A stretch of 64,000 bases of DNA from Winogradskyella undariae. Its GTDB lineage: Bacteria > Bacteroidota > Bacteroidia > Flavobacteriales > Flavobacteriaceae. The stretch covers positions 1-64,000 of the forward strand of contig NZ_JABTEL010000009.1 of NCBI RefSeq assembly GCF_013285155.1, given 5' to 3'. The translations under genes were made by a program, and so were the position numbers. Below, piece by piece: positions 33,746 through 43,274 of this stretch. The stretch's first letter is position 1, and each line of letters starts with the position of its first letter. The notes beneath the pieces are model-generated. The model saw only the letters and a list, made by a program, of their open reading frames with translations, had not been told where the DNA came from and did not search any database.

Positions 33746-34480
33746 ATGATGAAAGCGTTAATCGTAGAAGACGAATTATACATTAGAAAAGGACTTTTGG
33801 CTATGATAAATAGTTTAGATAAGGATATTACAATTTTAGGAGAATGTGAGTCTGTAAAAGAGGCTGTAACGGTAGCCAATGCTTGTAAACCAGACCTTAT
33901 TTTCTTGGATATCAATTTACGAGATGGTAATGCTTTCGATTTTTTAGAACAAGTTGGGAGTTTAGATTTTCAGGTCATATTTATAACCGCTTACGAGCAA
34001 TACGCTTTGCAAGCTATAAAAAATGGTGCTATTGATTATATTTTAAAACCAGTAGATATAGATGAGCTAGAGCAAGCCATAGATAAGGCTCTAGTTGCAG
34101 ATAAGTCTATACTCGGAGAACAAATTCAAATTGTAAAAGATCAGTTAATAAACAAAGACAAAAACAAACTGGTTTTGAGTTTGCAAGAAGGGTACCAGGT
34201 TATTGATTTTAAAGAGTTATTGTATTGCAAATCAGACAAAGGTTATACTACATTTTTTTTAACGGATAGACGATCGTATTTAGCCTCAAAACCAATTAAA
34301 GAATACGAAGGTCAGTTGCCAGAAGGTGATTTTTTGAGAACGCATCAATCTTATATTGTAAACATGACTTTTGTAGATAGATATGATAAAAATGGGTATA
34401 TCTATTTAAAGAGTGGCGAAAAAATACCTGTAGCTTCACGTAGAAAAGACGATTTTGTTTCTAAGTTAATTAAAGGGTAA
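33746..34480 (+). CDS. LytTR-family response regulator
   Basis: A 244-aa regulator with a receiver domain (Asp 55 in LIFLDINLRD, Lys in YILKPVDI) and a C-terminal LytTR domain (~140-242, with FLRTHQSYIVNMTFVDRY). It is the partner of the kinase 5 bp upstream. Six 21-bp-period direct repeats with AATATAGATTG-like half-sites surround this gene (26.9-42.0 kb), each with a -7 box at a fixed distance. As the only LytTR protein in that block, it is the best candidate to bind them. Two consecutive Met codons make 33746 and 33749 equally plausible starts. Confidence 0.92.
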   Translation: MMKALIVEDELYIRKGLLAMINSLDKDITILGECESVKEAVTVANACKPDLIFLDINLRDGNAFDFLEQVGSLDFQVIFITAYEQYALQAIKNGAIDYILKPVDIDELEQAIDKALVADKSILGEQIQIVKDQLINKDKNKLVLSLQEGYQVIDFKELLYCKSDKGYTTFFLTDRRSYLASKPIKEYEGQLPEGDFLRTHQSYIVNMTFVDRYDKNGYIYLKSGEKIPVASRRKDDFVSKLIKG

Positions 34481-34584
34481 AGCACTTTGATATATCTATA
34501 TTGGTTTTCAATGTAATAGTCTCAATTCTATTCATAATTAATTTAAAAGAAAGCTATAATGGAATTTTGTGAATTTATTTCACG

Positions 34585-34651
34585 AATATAGACTCAACCC
34601 AATCAAATATTAATTGCCTAATTTTTATCAGTCTTACCTGTTCTATTTTTA
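34585..34651 (+). promoter_or_regulatory. Motif 2 direct repeat and promoter (site F)
   Basis: AATATAGACTC (34585) and AATATTAATTG (34606) are 21 bp apart. TATTTTTA at 34644-34651 has its TTTA 32 bp past the repeat. The start codon at 34672 is 56 bp past the repeat. Confidence 0.75.
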
Positions 34652-34671
34652 TATCTCAAAAGAACGAGATT

Positions 34672-35085
34672 ATGGGGAATGAAACTACAGAAAAAATTGA
34701 ATTAAAATCTTTAGAGGCTATACCAAAGGAGAAAACTCAAGAGATGATGGACCTTTATGGGGCGTCTATAGATATGGAAACTTATGCAAAACTATGTTTT
34801 GCCCTCATATTTGTACTCGTTTTAATCCACAATATATTTATTGCAGGTAATAGTTATGCTATAGATACTTATGATACTATTATGGCTGTGGAATTGTCTA
34901 TAGTTGGTGTTATTATCCTTGCCGTTTTTGTTATTGCAGGTATTGCAATGTCTAAGTCTAGCCAAATAAAGAAGTTAATTGTAGAAAACAGCAAAAAATA
35001 TAAGTTAAAAAAAGAAGAACTAGGTGAAGAGTTTAGTTTGTTTGCTGTTCATTTATATGGTGGTCGAGGTATTACGATTAAGTGA
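34672..35085 (+). CDS. Hypothetical 2-TM membrane protein
   Basis: A 137-aa protein with a charged N-terminus, two membrane helices (about residues 41-61 and 75-97) and a Lys-rich cytoplasmic end. No family recognised. It is the first gene after the LytTR pair and has its own motif 2 promoter 56 bp away. A further hydrophobic fragment lies just downstream (35113-35223), possibly a lost extension or neighbouring gene. Confidence 0.7.
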   Translation: MGNETTEKIELKSLEAIPKEKTQEMMDLYGASIDMETYAKLCFALIFVLVLIHNIFIAGNSYAIDTYDTIMAVELSIVGVIILAVFVIAGIAMSKSSQIKKLIVENSKKYKLKKEELGEEFSLFAVHLYGGRGITIK

Positions 35086-35112
35086 AAAACCATATTTCGA
35101 AATAATAAATAG

Positions 35113-35223
35113 TCAGCCATTTTTATAACAATAGTTTCTATACTTTTTACTGTTTTTTCAGGTCTTATGGTTATAGTAGGTTTTGTTGTGAGTCTTTTAG
35201 CAGAACAAATTTTGTGTAAATAA
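35113..35223 (+). pseudogene. Orphan membrane-segment fragment
   Basis: An open stretch without a clear start encodes FITIVSILFTVFSG and VIVGFVVSLLAEQ, two strongly hydrophobic segments, ending in a stop at 35221. Random AT-rich DNA rarely gives such a clean TM pattern, so I read it as the remains of a small membrane protein gene. Confidence 0.4.
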
Positions 35224-35243
35224 TTTTAGATAAAAAGAATCGT

Positions 35244-37400
35244 ATGAAATTAAAAAACAGCAATAAAAACATATTTTTCATTTTACTGTTTGCATTTAGC
35301 ATCTCAGCGAGTTTTGCACAACATTCAGAGACTAAAGTTATCGACCATGAAGTCTATGGCAAGGCAAACTTAGAATTACTCTATTATAAAAATGATGTAA
35401 TAAAACAGAAAACAATATTTACCACAGATACCATTTTTACTAAAGGCGCATTAGAGGTAGGCGACATATTGCTCTATGATGAAAAAGGAAAACTATCTGC
35501 TAAAGGTCCTTTTTTAAAACAGAATAAATATGACTTTTTTGGTCGGCTTTTACCACGGCAAAAACATGGAGAATGGAAGATGTTTGATGCGCAAGAGAAA
35601 TTAAGTGGAACTTTTAATTTTAATAAAGGCAAAGCGCATGGCGTTTTTATTTATTATCACGAAAACGGAAGAGTAGCAAATACCGGAAGTTTTATTGATG
35701 ATCGTAAAGCAGGAGTTTCAGAAACTTTTTTTAATAACGGACAGTTGCATAAATCATCTAATTATAAAGAAGGTAAAGTTTATAATATACTTTCATTTTT
35801 CGATAAAGAAGGTCATAAGTTAAATCACGGAACTTTAAAAAATGGTAACGGAACCTTAAAAAGTTATGATTTAAAAACAGGGAAATTAAAGAAAACGTAT
35901 ACCATAATAGATGGTGATTACAATGATGTAGACACCAAAATATTAAAAACTCCAGAAGGTGATATCATTGAGAAAACATACAAGGATAATAATGAAAGCA
36001 TAGAGAGAATAGAGCGCAAACGTAATGATACGTTAGAAGGCACTCAAGAATTTTATGATTATAAGGGTCAATTAAAAGAGACCATAAATTATACCAAAGG
36101 CATAAAAAACGGTAAGCACGCAAAGTTTAATGATGATGGTTTGTTGTTTTATGAATACAATTATGTAAACGGAGAAAAAGTAGGTGCTTTTAAATACACA
36201 CCAGAAGGTTATAATACAGAAGGTGCTAATCCACAAGTCTATGTTTTAGAAGAAGGTAGTTACAATAATCAAAGAGAATTAACGGGAGAATTTACAACCT
36301 ATTTACAAGATTATAAAAAAGTGGTTGCTTTAGGTAAAATGGATTCAAACAAAATTATTATCCAATCTGGAATTTACCAAGATGGTATTAAAACTGGTAT
36401 TTGGAAAACGTTTGATAGAAAAGGAAAACTGACAAAAAAAGTTGATTTTTCTGATGAAGAATCTCATGTCGACACCAAAAAGGAATACTATAAAGAGAGT
36501 AAAAACCTAAAGTCTGTTACAGCGTATAATACGTTAAGAGAGGAAGGTACTAAAAAGATGTATTACCCAAATGGCCAATTAAAATTCAGTGCTTCATATA
36601 AAAAAGGAAATTTACATGGAGAGATAAAAGAATATTACGAAAGCGGACAATTAGAATCTGTTAGTTATAGAAATGAAGGTGTGAGAACAGGAAATTGGAA
36701 AGAGTATAATGAAGCCGGACAAATTGTAAGCGACGATATTTATTCTGGTGATTGTTGTTTTCCTTCAAAAAGAATTGACTATTACTATAGAAATGAAGGG
36801 CAACTATCTTCAATAATAATTCAAGAAGATAAACTACTAAATCCATTAAATGAAAATGAATCTTTTTTTGGTACTACTATAAATAAAGATTTCTTCGAAA
36901 ACGGGCAATTAAGAGAGTTTAAAACTAAAAAGAAGCTCACTTATAACCAATATAGTGAATTGGAAGGATTATATCAGCGCTATTATTCTGATGGTCAATT
37001 AGAAGCAGAAGGCCATTATAAAGCGGATAAAAAAGATGGGCTTTGGAGTTATTATAATAGAGATGGTAAGCTAAAACAAAAACAAAATTACAATAAAGGT
37101 GAAGCCTTAGGTTCTTTTGAGGAGTACGAGTATTACTACCCAAGTAATATTCTAAAGGAGAGCTTTATTGGTGTGAGTTATAAAGAAGGACGTACGTCCA
37201 CTTTAATAAGATATCATGAAAATGGAAAAGTTGAAAAAACAGGAAAATATGTGCTTTCTAAATCCGATGGTGCGTGGATAGTATATTTTGAAAACGGAAC
37301 CATAAAACAAGAAAAATTCTACGAAAAAGGAGAAAAGAAAGGCGTTTGGAAGTTATATAACGAAAAGGGAAAAGTGATAGAGAAAACGAGGTATAAGTAG
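35244..37400 (+). CDS. Large secreted YwqK-type (MORN-like) repeat protein
   Basis: A 718-aa exported protein. A signal peptide (~1-25, ending ASFAQ) is followed by about 25 short repeats of ~22 residues built on G-xWxxY-xxxGxL / YxxGKxxGxW. This pattern is annotated as YwqK-family antitoxin or MORN-variant. Such proteins are long beta-hairpin solenoids; the antitoxin label rests on some relatives and should not be taken as a function here. Four Cys (two in GDCCFP) may form disulfides. A smaller paralogue is at 42097. No motif 2 site was found in its short upstream region. Confidence 0.85.
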   Translation: MKLKNSNKNIFFILLFAFSISASFAQHSETKVIDHEVYGKANLELLYYKNDVIKQKTIFTTDTIFTKGALEVGDILLYDEKGKLSAKGPFLKQNKYDFFGRLLPRQKHGEWKMFDAQEKLSGTFNFNKGKAHGVFIYYHENGRVANTGSFIDDRKAGVSETFFNNGQLHKSSNYKEGKVYNILSFFDKEGHKLNHGTLKNGNGTLKSYDLKTGKLKKTYTIIDGDYNDVDTKILKTPEGDIIEKTYKDNNESIERIERKRNDTLEGTQEFYDYKGQLKETINYTKGIKNGKHAKFNDDGLLFYEYNYVNGEKVGAFKYTPEGYNTEGANPQVYVLEEGSYNNQRELTGEFTTYLQDYKKVVALGKMDSNKIIIQSGIYQDGIKTGIWKTFDRKGKLTKKVDFSDEESHVDTKKEYYKESKNLKSVTAYNTLREEGTKKMYYPNGQLKFSASYKKGNLHGEIKEYYESGQLESVSYRNEGVRTGNWKEYNEAGQIVSDDIYSGDCCFPSKRIDYYYRNEGQLSSIIIQEDKLLNPLNENESFFGTTINKDFFENGQLREFKTKKKLTYNQYSELEGLYQRYYSDGQLEAEGHYKADKKDGLWSYYNRDGKLKQKQNYNKGEALGSFEEYEYYYPSNILKESFIGVSYKEGRTSTLIRYHENGKVEKTGKYVLSKSDGAWIVYFENGTIKQEKFYEKGEKKGVWKLYNEKGKVIEKTRYK

Positions 37401-37453
37401 TATACTCTTAAAACGATGAATATCATTATATAACACTCCAGTTTAAATAATCA

Positions 37454-37942
37454 ATGAAGGTCACCAAAACGCATATAAAAACTAAAATAGATTATAACGT
37501 TCAGTTGGAGCCTATTATTCTTGGAGTTATCTTATTAATCATAGGATTATATATTGAATTTTTTAAAACAGAAAGTATCAGTTTTTGGTGGTGCTTTTTA
37601 GGTGTTATAGTTGTTTTTTTTGGTCTTTGGAATATTAAAACTTACGAGATTGAAGATGATTTTTTTAAAACTCATCGTTTTTTAGGGCTTATTACAAAAG
37701 AGCGTAAATTGAGTACATTGGTAAGTTTTAAAATAAAATCCGTAGATTTTTCAATGTCTAATAGAGCCTTTTTTATTTTGGCTATTTATGCTAAAAGGAG
37801 TAACTATTTACGGTTTAGAAAGGTGAAATTAAAATTTTTAGATGGTGCTACAATGCGTATCAATGAAAACTTTATAAAAGGAAATACCTTAAATGAACTC
37901 TTACATCACATAAAGAAGCATCTAAAAAAGAATGAACACTAG
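37454..37942 (+). CDS. 2-TM PH-like membrane protein
   Basis: A 162-aa protein with two membrane helices (about residues 19-37 and 43-60) and a beta-rich PH-like C-terminal domain (YEIEDDFFKTHRFLGLIT onward) ending in a Lys-rich helix. The same build is seen at 30908 and in two cassette genes. A truncated duplicate of its 3' half lies at 30258-30527. The first half-site of the next motif 2 repeat overlaps its last codons. Confidence 0.75.
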   Translation: MKVTKTHIKTKIDYNVQLEPIILGVILLIIGLYIEFFKTESISFWWCFLGVIVVFFGLWNIKTYEIEDDFFKTHRFLGLITKERKLSTLVSFKIKSVDFSMSNRAFFILAIYAKRSNYLRFRKVKLKFLDGATMRINENFIKGNTLNELLHHIKKHLKKNEH

Positions 37943-37990
37943 CGAATATAGATTGGCGCTTTAGGTCACAACATCATTTTACTATTTTTA
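37924..37990 (+). promoter_or_regulatory. Motif 2 direct repeat and promoter (site E)
   Basis: AAAAAAGAATG (37924) and AATATAGATTG (37945) are 21 bp apart. TATTTTTA at 37983-37990 has its TTTA 32 bp past the repeat. A 44-codon ORF starts 53 bp past the repeat. Confidence 0.7.
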
Positions 37991-38007
37991 TTTAAAATAA
38001 GACTAAA

Positions 38008-38142
38008 ATGAAGTTCATCTTTAAAATCACATATATATTCCTGGTGTTGTTTAGTCTAACAGCTCACGTAATTGAATGTTACCATTACCATACACTAGCG
38101 TTTTATAAATTATTTGTAGATAATAAGCAATTGCTTTTTTAG
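38008..38142 (+). CDS. Small ORF, single hydrophobic segment
   Basis: A 44-aa ORF. A basic start (MKFIFKITYIFLVLFSLTAH) forms one hydrophobic or signal-like segment, then a His/Tyr/Cys-containing tail (ECYHYHTLAFYK). It begins 53 bp after motif 2 site E, the spacing seen for the genes at 30637 and 34672, which favours a real small gene over chance. It could also be the truncated start of a former exported protein. The next gene starts 55 bp downstream. Confidence 0.5.
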   Translation: MKFIFKITYIFLVLFSLTAHVIECYHYHTLAFYKLFVDNKQLLF

Positions 38143-38197
38143 CATATTGTGAAGTATCCTCATTATATAAGCTGTATCTCTTAAAATAATTGTTAAC

Positions 38198-38971
38198 ATG
38201 AAAAATAAACTAGCATTTACCATACTGGCTATTGGTGTCTTAATAGGCACAGCAATAGGTGTTTATTTTTTAAAAAATCATCAACTTGAAGCACGAGCAG
38301 AATTGCTAGAATTAGAGGCTGAAAGGCAGAGCGAAATGTTAAGTACGTTACAAGATGTGCATAAAAATTTTAAACTTTTAAACAATCCAGAATATGCTCA
38401 ACCCTTTGTAAAAAGTTTAATAGACAGAGGTCTTGTTGAGTTAAGATTTATGGATTTTCATAAAGATAGTAGTGCTTTGAGGAAAATAAATAAGATTATA
38501 GTAGAAGATTATGTTGCTCATCTAGATTTAAAATTAGAAAACAAGCGATTAAAAAAACTTTTAGAGAATTACGAAAACCAAAGGTTTAGTCCATGTAATG
38601 TGTTTACTGTAGATTTCCCTACGATAATGTATGAAATGCATGAGGCTGAAAAAATAACAAAAGAAGATTTAAGTACTTATAAAATACCATATACTTATAC
38701 CATAAAAAATAAGCATGATAATTATTTTATAACGGATAATTTTAATGGAAATAAACACTTGGTAATTGTTCAGAATTGGAAAGAACATAGGCTTTTGGCC
38801 TATTTAATTTTAAATAAAAATGACGCACCTATTCTTGTTTTTTCTTCTACGATAAAAGGTGATGCCTACTGTGGTGTGCAGTCTAAAATATTTGAAAATG
38901 ACGTCATAGAAATTAAAGAACACAACTGTGACCAGTCTAAAGAAACGATTACATATCACCAGATAAAATAA
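38198..38971 (+). CDS. Hypothetical membrane-anchored protein
   Basis: A 257-aa protein with one N-terminal membrane helix (about residues 5-25), a coiled-coil-like helical region (residues 28-125, rich in Glu/Leu/Lys), and a C-terminal beta domain with two Cys (YCGVQSK, HNCDQS). The topology suggests a periplasmic domain tethered to the inner membrane. No family recognised. It is followed at 23 bp spacing by a secreted protein gene. Confidence 0.72.
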   Translation: MKNKLAFTILAIGVLIGTAIGVYFLKNHQLEARAELLELEAERQSEMLSTLQDVHKNFKLLNNPEYAQPFVKSLIDRGLVELRFMDFHKDSSALRKINKIIVEDYVAHLDLKLENKRLKKLLENYENQRFSPCNVFTVDFPTIMYEMHEAEKITKEDLSTYKIPYTYTIKNKHDNYFITDNFNGNKHLVIVQNWKEHRLLAYLILNKNDAPILVFSSTIKGDAYCGVQSKIFENDVIEIKEHNCDQSKETITYHQIK

Positions 38972-38994
38972 AGATAAAACTAATAAAAGATACT

Positions 38995-40071
38995 ATGAAT
39001 AAACATAAGAACAGAAACAGCATAGTCTATAAAATCCTCAATTTTAGTAATGTTGTTAAACTAGGTGTAATATGCGCTTTCTTTAGCTTCACAACCATTA
39101 ATGCACAAAGACCAACACTTAAACAAGAATTGATAAATGAATTAAAGTCTAGTAGTTTTGAAGAATTTGTAGTAACTCAAAAAGATTTTATAGATAGGTC
39201 ACCTTCAATTATAGAAAATGAAACACGGAAACGAGGTTTTATATGTAATGAAGATAATGATCAAGACGAACTAAAATTTACAACTGAAAGTTTTGAGACG
39301 ACGACTACATTTGATAAACCAAAAGCAGTCTCATTGATTGTTAATATTTCAGAAGACATCTCTTTTCAGCAATCTTTTGGAATGGATGGTTCTATAGTTC
39401 AGCTAATTTTAAATGTTGAAAACCTGATGTTATTTGCTAATCAAGAATATTCTAATATAGCTTTTAAAACTACAATTCATAACATTACATATAAAGATGG
39501 TTCTAGCTCACAAGATGAAATCGTGTTTAATGACTTAAGTTTCGAAATCGATACAATCAAAGAGATTGTAGAGCTAAAAATGACTTTGACTATAGAATAC
39601 CCAAAACTCAAAGTCTATAAAATAACTGAAGCTTATCAAAAAATAACGGAAGGAGATGAAAGTATTGAAGTCCGTTTCAAAGAAAATAAAGTTCAGATTA
39701 TAGTGCCCCAAAAAAACACTGAATTTTTAAGCTTAGATGATTCACAACAAATTGGAGCTATACATAAGTCTAAGAAAAATTTAGAAGTGATCTCTAGTTC
39801 TAGTCATCCAGTACTTAGTGATAGCTCAATGAAAGAGTTAAAAGAAACTATAGAAATTATAAAAACTATACAAAATAAAGTAGATACTGAAGAGATTACA
39901 ACAAAGGCACAACTCATGGAAGCCATGGAGCAGTTACCAGATACTAACTTTGAATACCATTATTATATAAATAACTGTTATTATGGTGATATTGAAGCGG
40001 TGTTGTTTTATTGTAATACAAAAGAGAACGAAAGCATTACGGAAGAAGTTATTATTAAGCCTTTTAAATAA
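38995..40071 (+). CDS. Hypothetical secreted protein
   Basis: A 358-aa exported protein. The signal peptide is unusually long, with its hydrophobic core at about 20-33 and a processing site near INAQ (~37). The mature part is a mix of strands and helices without a recognised family, with Cys residues near the end (NNCYYGDIEAVLFYCN). It lies between two other exported-protein genes in the 38198-41889 run, at gaps of 23 and 41 bp. Confidence 0.7.
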   Translation: MNKHKNRNSIVYKILNFSNVVKLGVICAFFSFTTINAQRPTLKQELINELKSSSFEEFVVTQKDFIDRSPSIIENETRKRGFICNEDNDQDELKFTTESFETTTTFDKPKAVSLIVNISEDISFQQSFGMDGSIVQLILNVENLMLFANQEYSNIAFKTTIHNITYKDGSSSQDEIVFNDLSFEIDTIKEIVELKMTLTIEYPKLKVYKITEAYQKITEGDESIEVRFKENKVQIIVPQKNTEFLSLDDSQQIGAIHKSKKNLEVISSSSHPVLSDSSMKELKETIEIIKTIQNKVDTEEITTKAQLMEAMEQLPDTNFEYHYYINNCYYGDIEAVLFYCNTKENESITEEVIIKPFK

Positions 40072-40112
40072 AGGATTAAAGGAGCATTAAAGTTACGACT
40101 TAGACTATAGTT

Positions 40113-40883
40113 ATGAAGAAATTTACAATCATTTTATTTTTTATAATTTCAATTTCAGCATTAAAAAGTTATGCTCAAATTAAATATATTGTTACTGCAG
40201 AAAATGGACTTATTCTAAGAGAAAAGCCAAATTCTAAAGGCGAGAAATTGGGTAAATTACCTTTTGGTGCTCAGGTTCAAATCATTGAGGAAACAGCATA
40301 CACACAAACGATACAAGATGATGCTAAAGAAATTAAGGGAACTTGGGTAAAAGTAAAGATTGAAAATAAATCTTATTTTATTTCTAACGAAGAATTTGGT
40401 TATGTGTTTGATGGTTATTTAAAGAAAAAATCAACAACCATTAAAAATCTTGCGGCTGAAGTTTTTAAACAAAAAGAACTCGAAAATTATACTTTTAGAG
40501 CAGAGATGGAACCCTTTTACTTAAGAGGTGATTTTTTTGGAGATAAGACAGATGATCTTATTGTACTACTTAAAAACGATGCAGAGGAAACAAAAATTGC
40601 TTTTATTGATTACGGAAAAACGATTAGAGTTTATATTTTAGGATTAGAAAATGATCCATTTAATATAACGGATTACAGTTGGGTTGGCATTTTTGAAAAA
40701 GTAGATAGAGGAGAAGCGTTATGGTCTAATTTCGAAGATGATTTTATAGACTACAAAGATGTGCCAGAAAATAAAAAAGTTAAACTGAACTATAACGCTA
40801 TTTACATGCATGCTTCCGAAAGTTGTGGAGGCGGTTTTGTTTACTGGCAAGATGGAAAATTTAACTGGTTACAACAAGAGTAA
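40113..40883 (+). CDS. Secreted SH3b-domain protein
   Basis: A 256-aa exported protein. The signal peptide (1-21) ends at SYAQ. An SH3b-type domain at about 23-100 shows the usual IVTAENGLILREKPNSKGEK / GKLPFGAQVQII pattern. A C-terminal ~150-residue domain of unknown type holds a Gly/Cys segment (SESCGGGFVYW). SH3b domains bind cell-wall peptides in many bacteria. The ligand here is not known. Confidence 0.78.
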   Translation: MKKFTIILFFIISISALKSYAQIKYIVTAENGLILREKPNSKGEKLGKLPFGAQVQIIEETAYTQTIQDDAKEIKGTWVKVKIENKSYFISNEEFGYVFDGYLKKKSTTIKNLAAEVFKQKELENYTFRAEMEPFYLRGDFFGDKTDDLIVLLKNDAEETKIAFIDYGKTIRVYILGLENDPFNITDYSWVGIFEKVDRGEALWSNFEDDFIDYKDVPENKKVKLNYNAIYMHASESCGGGFVYWQDGKFNWLQQE

Positions 40884-40950
40884 TAGTAGATAATTACCTT
40901 AATATATCAAATTGTAACTATTTATATAATTGGTGAATTTGGCAGTATTT

Positions 40951-41889
40951 ATGAGTGAAAAAAAAGGAGATATTAATAATAGCAACTTAATTCGTAAAGG
41001 ACTTTATATCTTATTGGGAGGATTTTGTTTAGTCATTATACTCTCAATTGTATTTCAGGAACCCAAAATAATGCTCTTTTATGTTTTTATTTCGTTTGCC
41101 TTGGTGTTCATGCTAGTCGGTATTGTTTTTTTGATGAAAAAAGTTAAAATTTTAGGAAGCTCACAGGCTATATTAACTAAAATTCTTAACTCTAGAAAAA
41201 GTGGATTACAATCCACTGGTCATAATGTTTTTTACAATCCTATGTATTTTCATATTTTTCTAGTTGTTTTAATACTATTAAATATCATTCTATCTCAATT
41301 TAACTTAGCCTCATATAATAACTCTTATTACAATCGGTTTTACGACGATTTAGTTTTTCAATTTAATGCTGCTATTCTATTTAGTATTATAGGAGTTTTA
41401 AATCCGTTTTTAAGGATTCCGGAGCGTGTAAAAAGTAACATTAATAATAAAACGTTACATCGTATCCTTAACAATAATGAAGGTTTATTTTATTCAAGGC
41501 TGTTAGCATGTATTTTGGTTATTTTATATTTTATTTATAAAGATTGGTTGGTGTTTTCTAATTTTCTACAAGATAATTTAGTCCTTAAAGGTATAGACAT
41601 TGCTTTGTTGTTCTTTATTTTAAATGTCACTTATCGTATGATTAAATATGCCGATGTATTTGTAGTCGAAAATATATTTAGAGTCATAAAATCGTTTTCA
41701 ATAGGTATAGCATCATTATTTGTATTAGTTCCTTTAGTACCCATAACAATGTTGTCTATTCATTTTCTCGGTATGGATGATAAGTCTTTTAACTTTGAGC
41801 CCATTGCTTTTATTGGTTTTAATCTTATAATGATTTATGTTGAATACAGTTTGAATAAGAATAGAGAACGTGCTGTCTCAGCAGAATAA
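40951..41889 (+). CDS. Polytopic membrane protein, hypothetical
   Basis: A 312-aa protein from the ATG at 40951 (MSEKKGDINN). The frame stays open to a TTG at 40930, but the ATG is the better start. About eight hydrophobic segments are spread over the whole length, with short loops and no catalytic motif I can name. It ends the group of envelope genes that began at 38008. Function unknown. Confidence 0.7.
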   Translation: MSEKKGDINNSNLIRKGLYILLGGFCLVIILSIVFQEPKIMLFYVFISFALVFMLVGIVFLMKKVKILGSSQAILTKILNSRKSGLQSTGHNVFYNPMYFHIFLVVLILLNIILSQFNLASYNNSYYNRFYDDLVFQFNAAILFSIIGVLNPFLRIPERVKSNINNKTLHRILNNNEGLFYSRLLACILVILYFIYKDWLVFSNFLQDNLVLKGIDIALLFFILNVTYRMIKYADVFVVENIFRVIKSFSIGIASLFVLVPLVPITMLSIHFLGMDDKSFNFEPIAFIGFNLIMIYVEYSLNKNRERAVSAE

Positions 41890-41992
41890 AAAACCTATGC
41901 TCTAATAAGTACTTTAGGCTAATAATAGCCTTATACCATCCGAGTATTAGCTATTGAACTCGTTTTAACAAGTACTTACATTATATCTTACT

Positions 41993-42059
41993 AATATAAA
42001 CGCAATGCTAACGAATATAGATTGGCTAATTACTTCTTGTCTAACCTCACATATCTTTA
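41993..42059 (+). promoter_or_regulatory. Motif 2 direct repeat and promoter (site D)
   Basis: AATATAAACGC (41993) and AATATAGATTG (42014) are 21 bp apart. TATCTTTA at 42052-42059 has its TTTA 32 bp past the repeat. The start codon at 42097 is 73 bp past the repeat. Confidence 0.7.
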
Positions 42060-42096
42060 CATCAGTATCAATTATAAATTTCTAAACGGATAAAAG

Positions 42097-43200
42097 ATGT
42101 ATAAGTTAATCTTAATAATTTGCTTAATTACCATAACAAAATTAAGTGCTCAAGACACCTATTTAATGTGGGACGATGTAGAAACCCAACGTTTTGGTAA
42201 AGATGTTTTATTTAAAAACGATAATAAATTCTTAGAAGGCGATTACAAAATTGCTGAGAATAGTGGCGCTTATACCGAAGTCAGTTTTAAGAACGGTAAA
42301 ATGATAGGTGTCAAGAAGGATTTCGATATGTCTGGAAACATAGAACAAGAAATGACTTTTAATGATAAAGGGCAAGCTAACGGAAAAAGCATTTCTTATT
42401 ATTCAGATGGAAGCATAAATGAAGACTTTAAGTATCAGGATGGTTTAAAGGAAGGCGAATGGAAAACCTATAATAAAAAAGGAGACTTACAGAGAACAGA
42501 ATCTTATAAAAATGATTTAAAAGAAGGGAAATGGGTGGTGCATTTAAAGGATGCAAGATTAGGAACAAAATTAATTGAAACCACGTTTTACAAAAATGAC
42601 AAACCAACAGGTTCTTGGTCACAGAAGACTGAAGATGGTCGTATGATTTGGGAGAAAGAATACACAGCAGCCAAAGATTATGTAATGAAAGATTACCATG
42701 TTAACGACAAATTAGCGTCAGAAGAAACCTATAAGGATGGTAAGTTAGATGGTGTTAGTATGTATTTTGATTCTTCAAGTATTTTGTTAAGTGAAAAGAA
42801 ATATGCAGAAGGTTATTTAAAATCTGAAACTAATTTTTATGACAACGGAAATAAAAAAGAAATTGTAGATTCTAAAGATGGTTACAAGGATGGTATTTAC
42901 AAAAAATATTCTAAAACAGGCGATTTAACATTAGAAGGACAATATAAAATTGGTTATCAAACTGGTGTTTGGACAGCTTATACAAGTGACCAAATGCTTC
43001 AAAATACGACCACTTTTGTAGATGGTAAAAAGAATGGTATTTATAAAAGTTACAATGCCGCTGGTAATGTGTATAGTGAAGGTTTATACGCAAAGGATGA
43101 AAGAACTGGTTTATGGAAATACTATAAATTAAACGGAAAAATTGAAAAAGAGATAGAATACAAAAACGATAAAATAATCTCTGAAAAAGAATATAATTAG
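42097..43200 (+). CDS. Secreted YwqK-type (MORN-like) repeat protein
   Basis: A 367-aa exported protein. The signal peptide (1-18) ends at LSAQ. About 14 short GxWxxY/YxDGKxxG repeats form the rest, as in the larger paralogue at 35244. The family is often annotated YwqK antitoxin, but no toxin gene is adjacent. It carries its own motif 2 promoter and so should be co-regulated with the rest of the cluster. Confidence 0.82.
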   Translation: MYKLILIICLITITKLSAQDTYLMWDDVETQRFGKDVLFKNDNKFLEGDYKIAENSGAYTEVSFKNGKMIGVKKDFDMSGNIEQEMTFNDKGQANGKSISYYSDGSINEDFKYQDGLKEGEWKTYNKKGDLQRTESYKNDLKEGKWVVHLKDARLGTKLIETTFYKNDKPTGSWSQKTEDGRMIWEKEYTAAKDYVMKDYHVNDKLASEETYKDGKLDGVSMYFDSSSILLSEKKYAEGYLKSETNFYDNGNKKEIVDSKDGYKDGIYKKYSKTGDLTLEGQYKIGYQTGVWTAYTSDQMLQNTTTFVDGKKNGIYKSYNAAGNVYSEGLYAKDERTGLWKYYKLNGKIEKEIEYKNDKIISEKEYN

Positions 43201-43274
43201 TAGGGTTTAATTTCTAAGTCAAAGCACATCAATTACAGATAATAATAAAGTTGAATTATATAATAATTAATAAG

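Noticed and set aside
35244..43200. Calling the YwqK repeat proteins antitoxins
   Set aside because: The family name is historical; both are exported and no toxin gene is paired with them.
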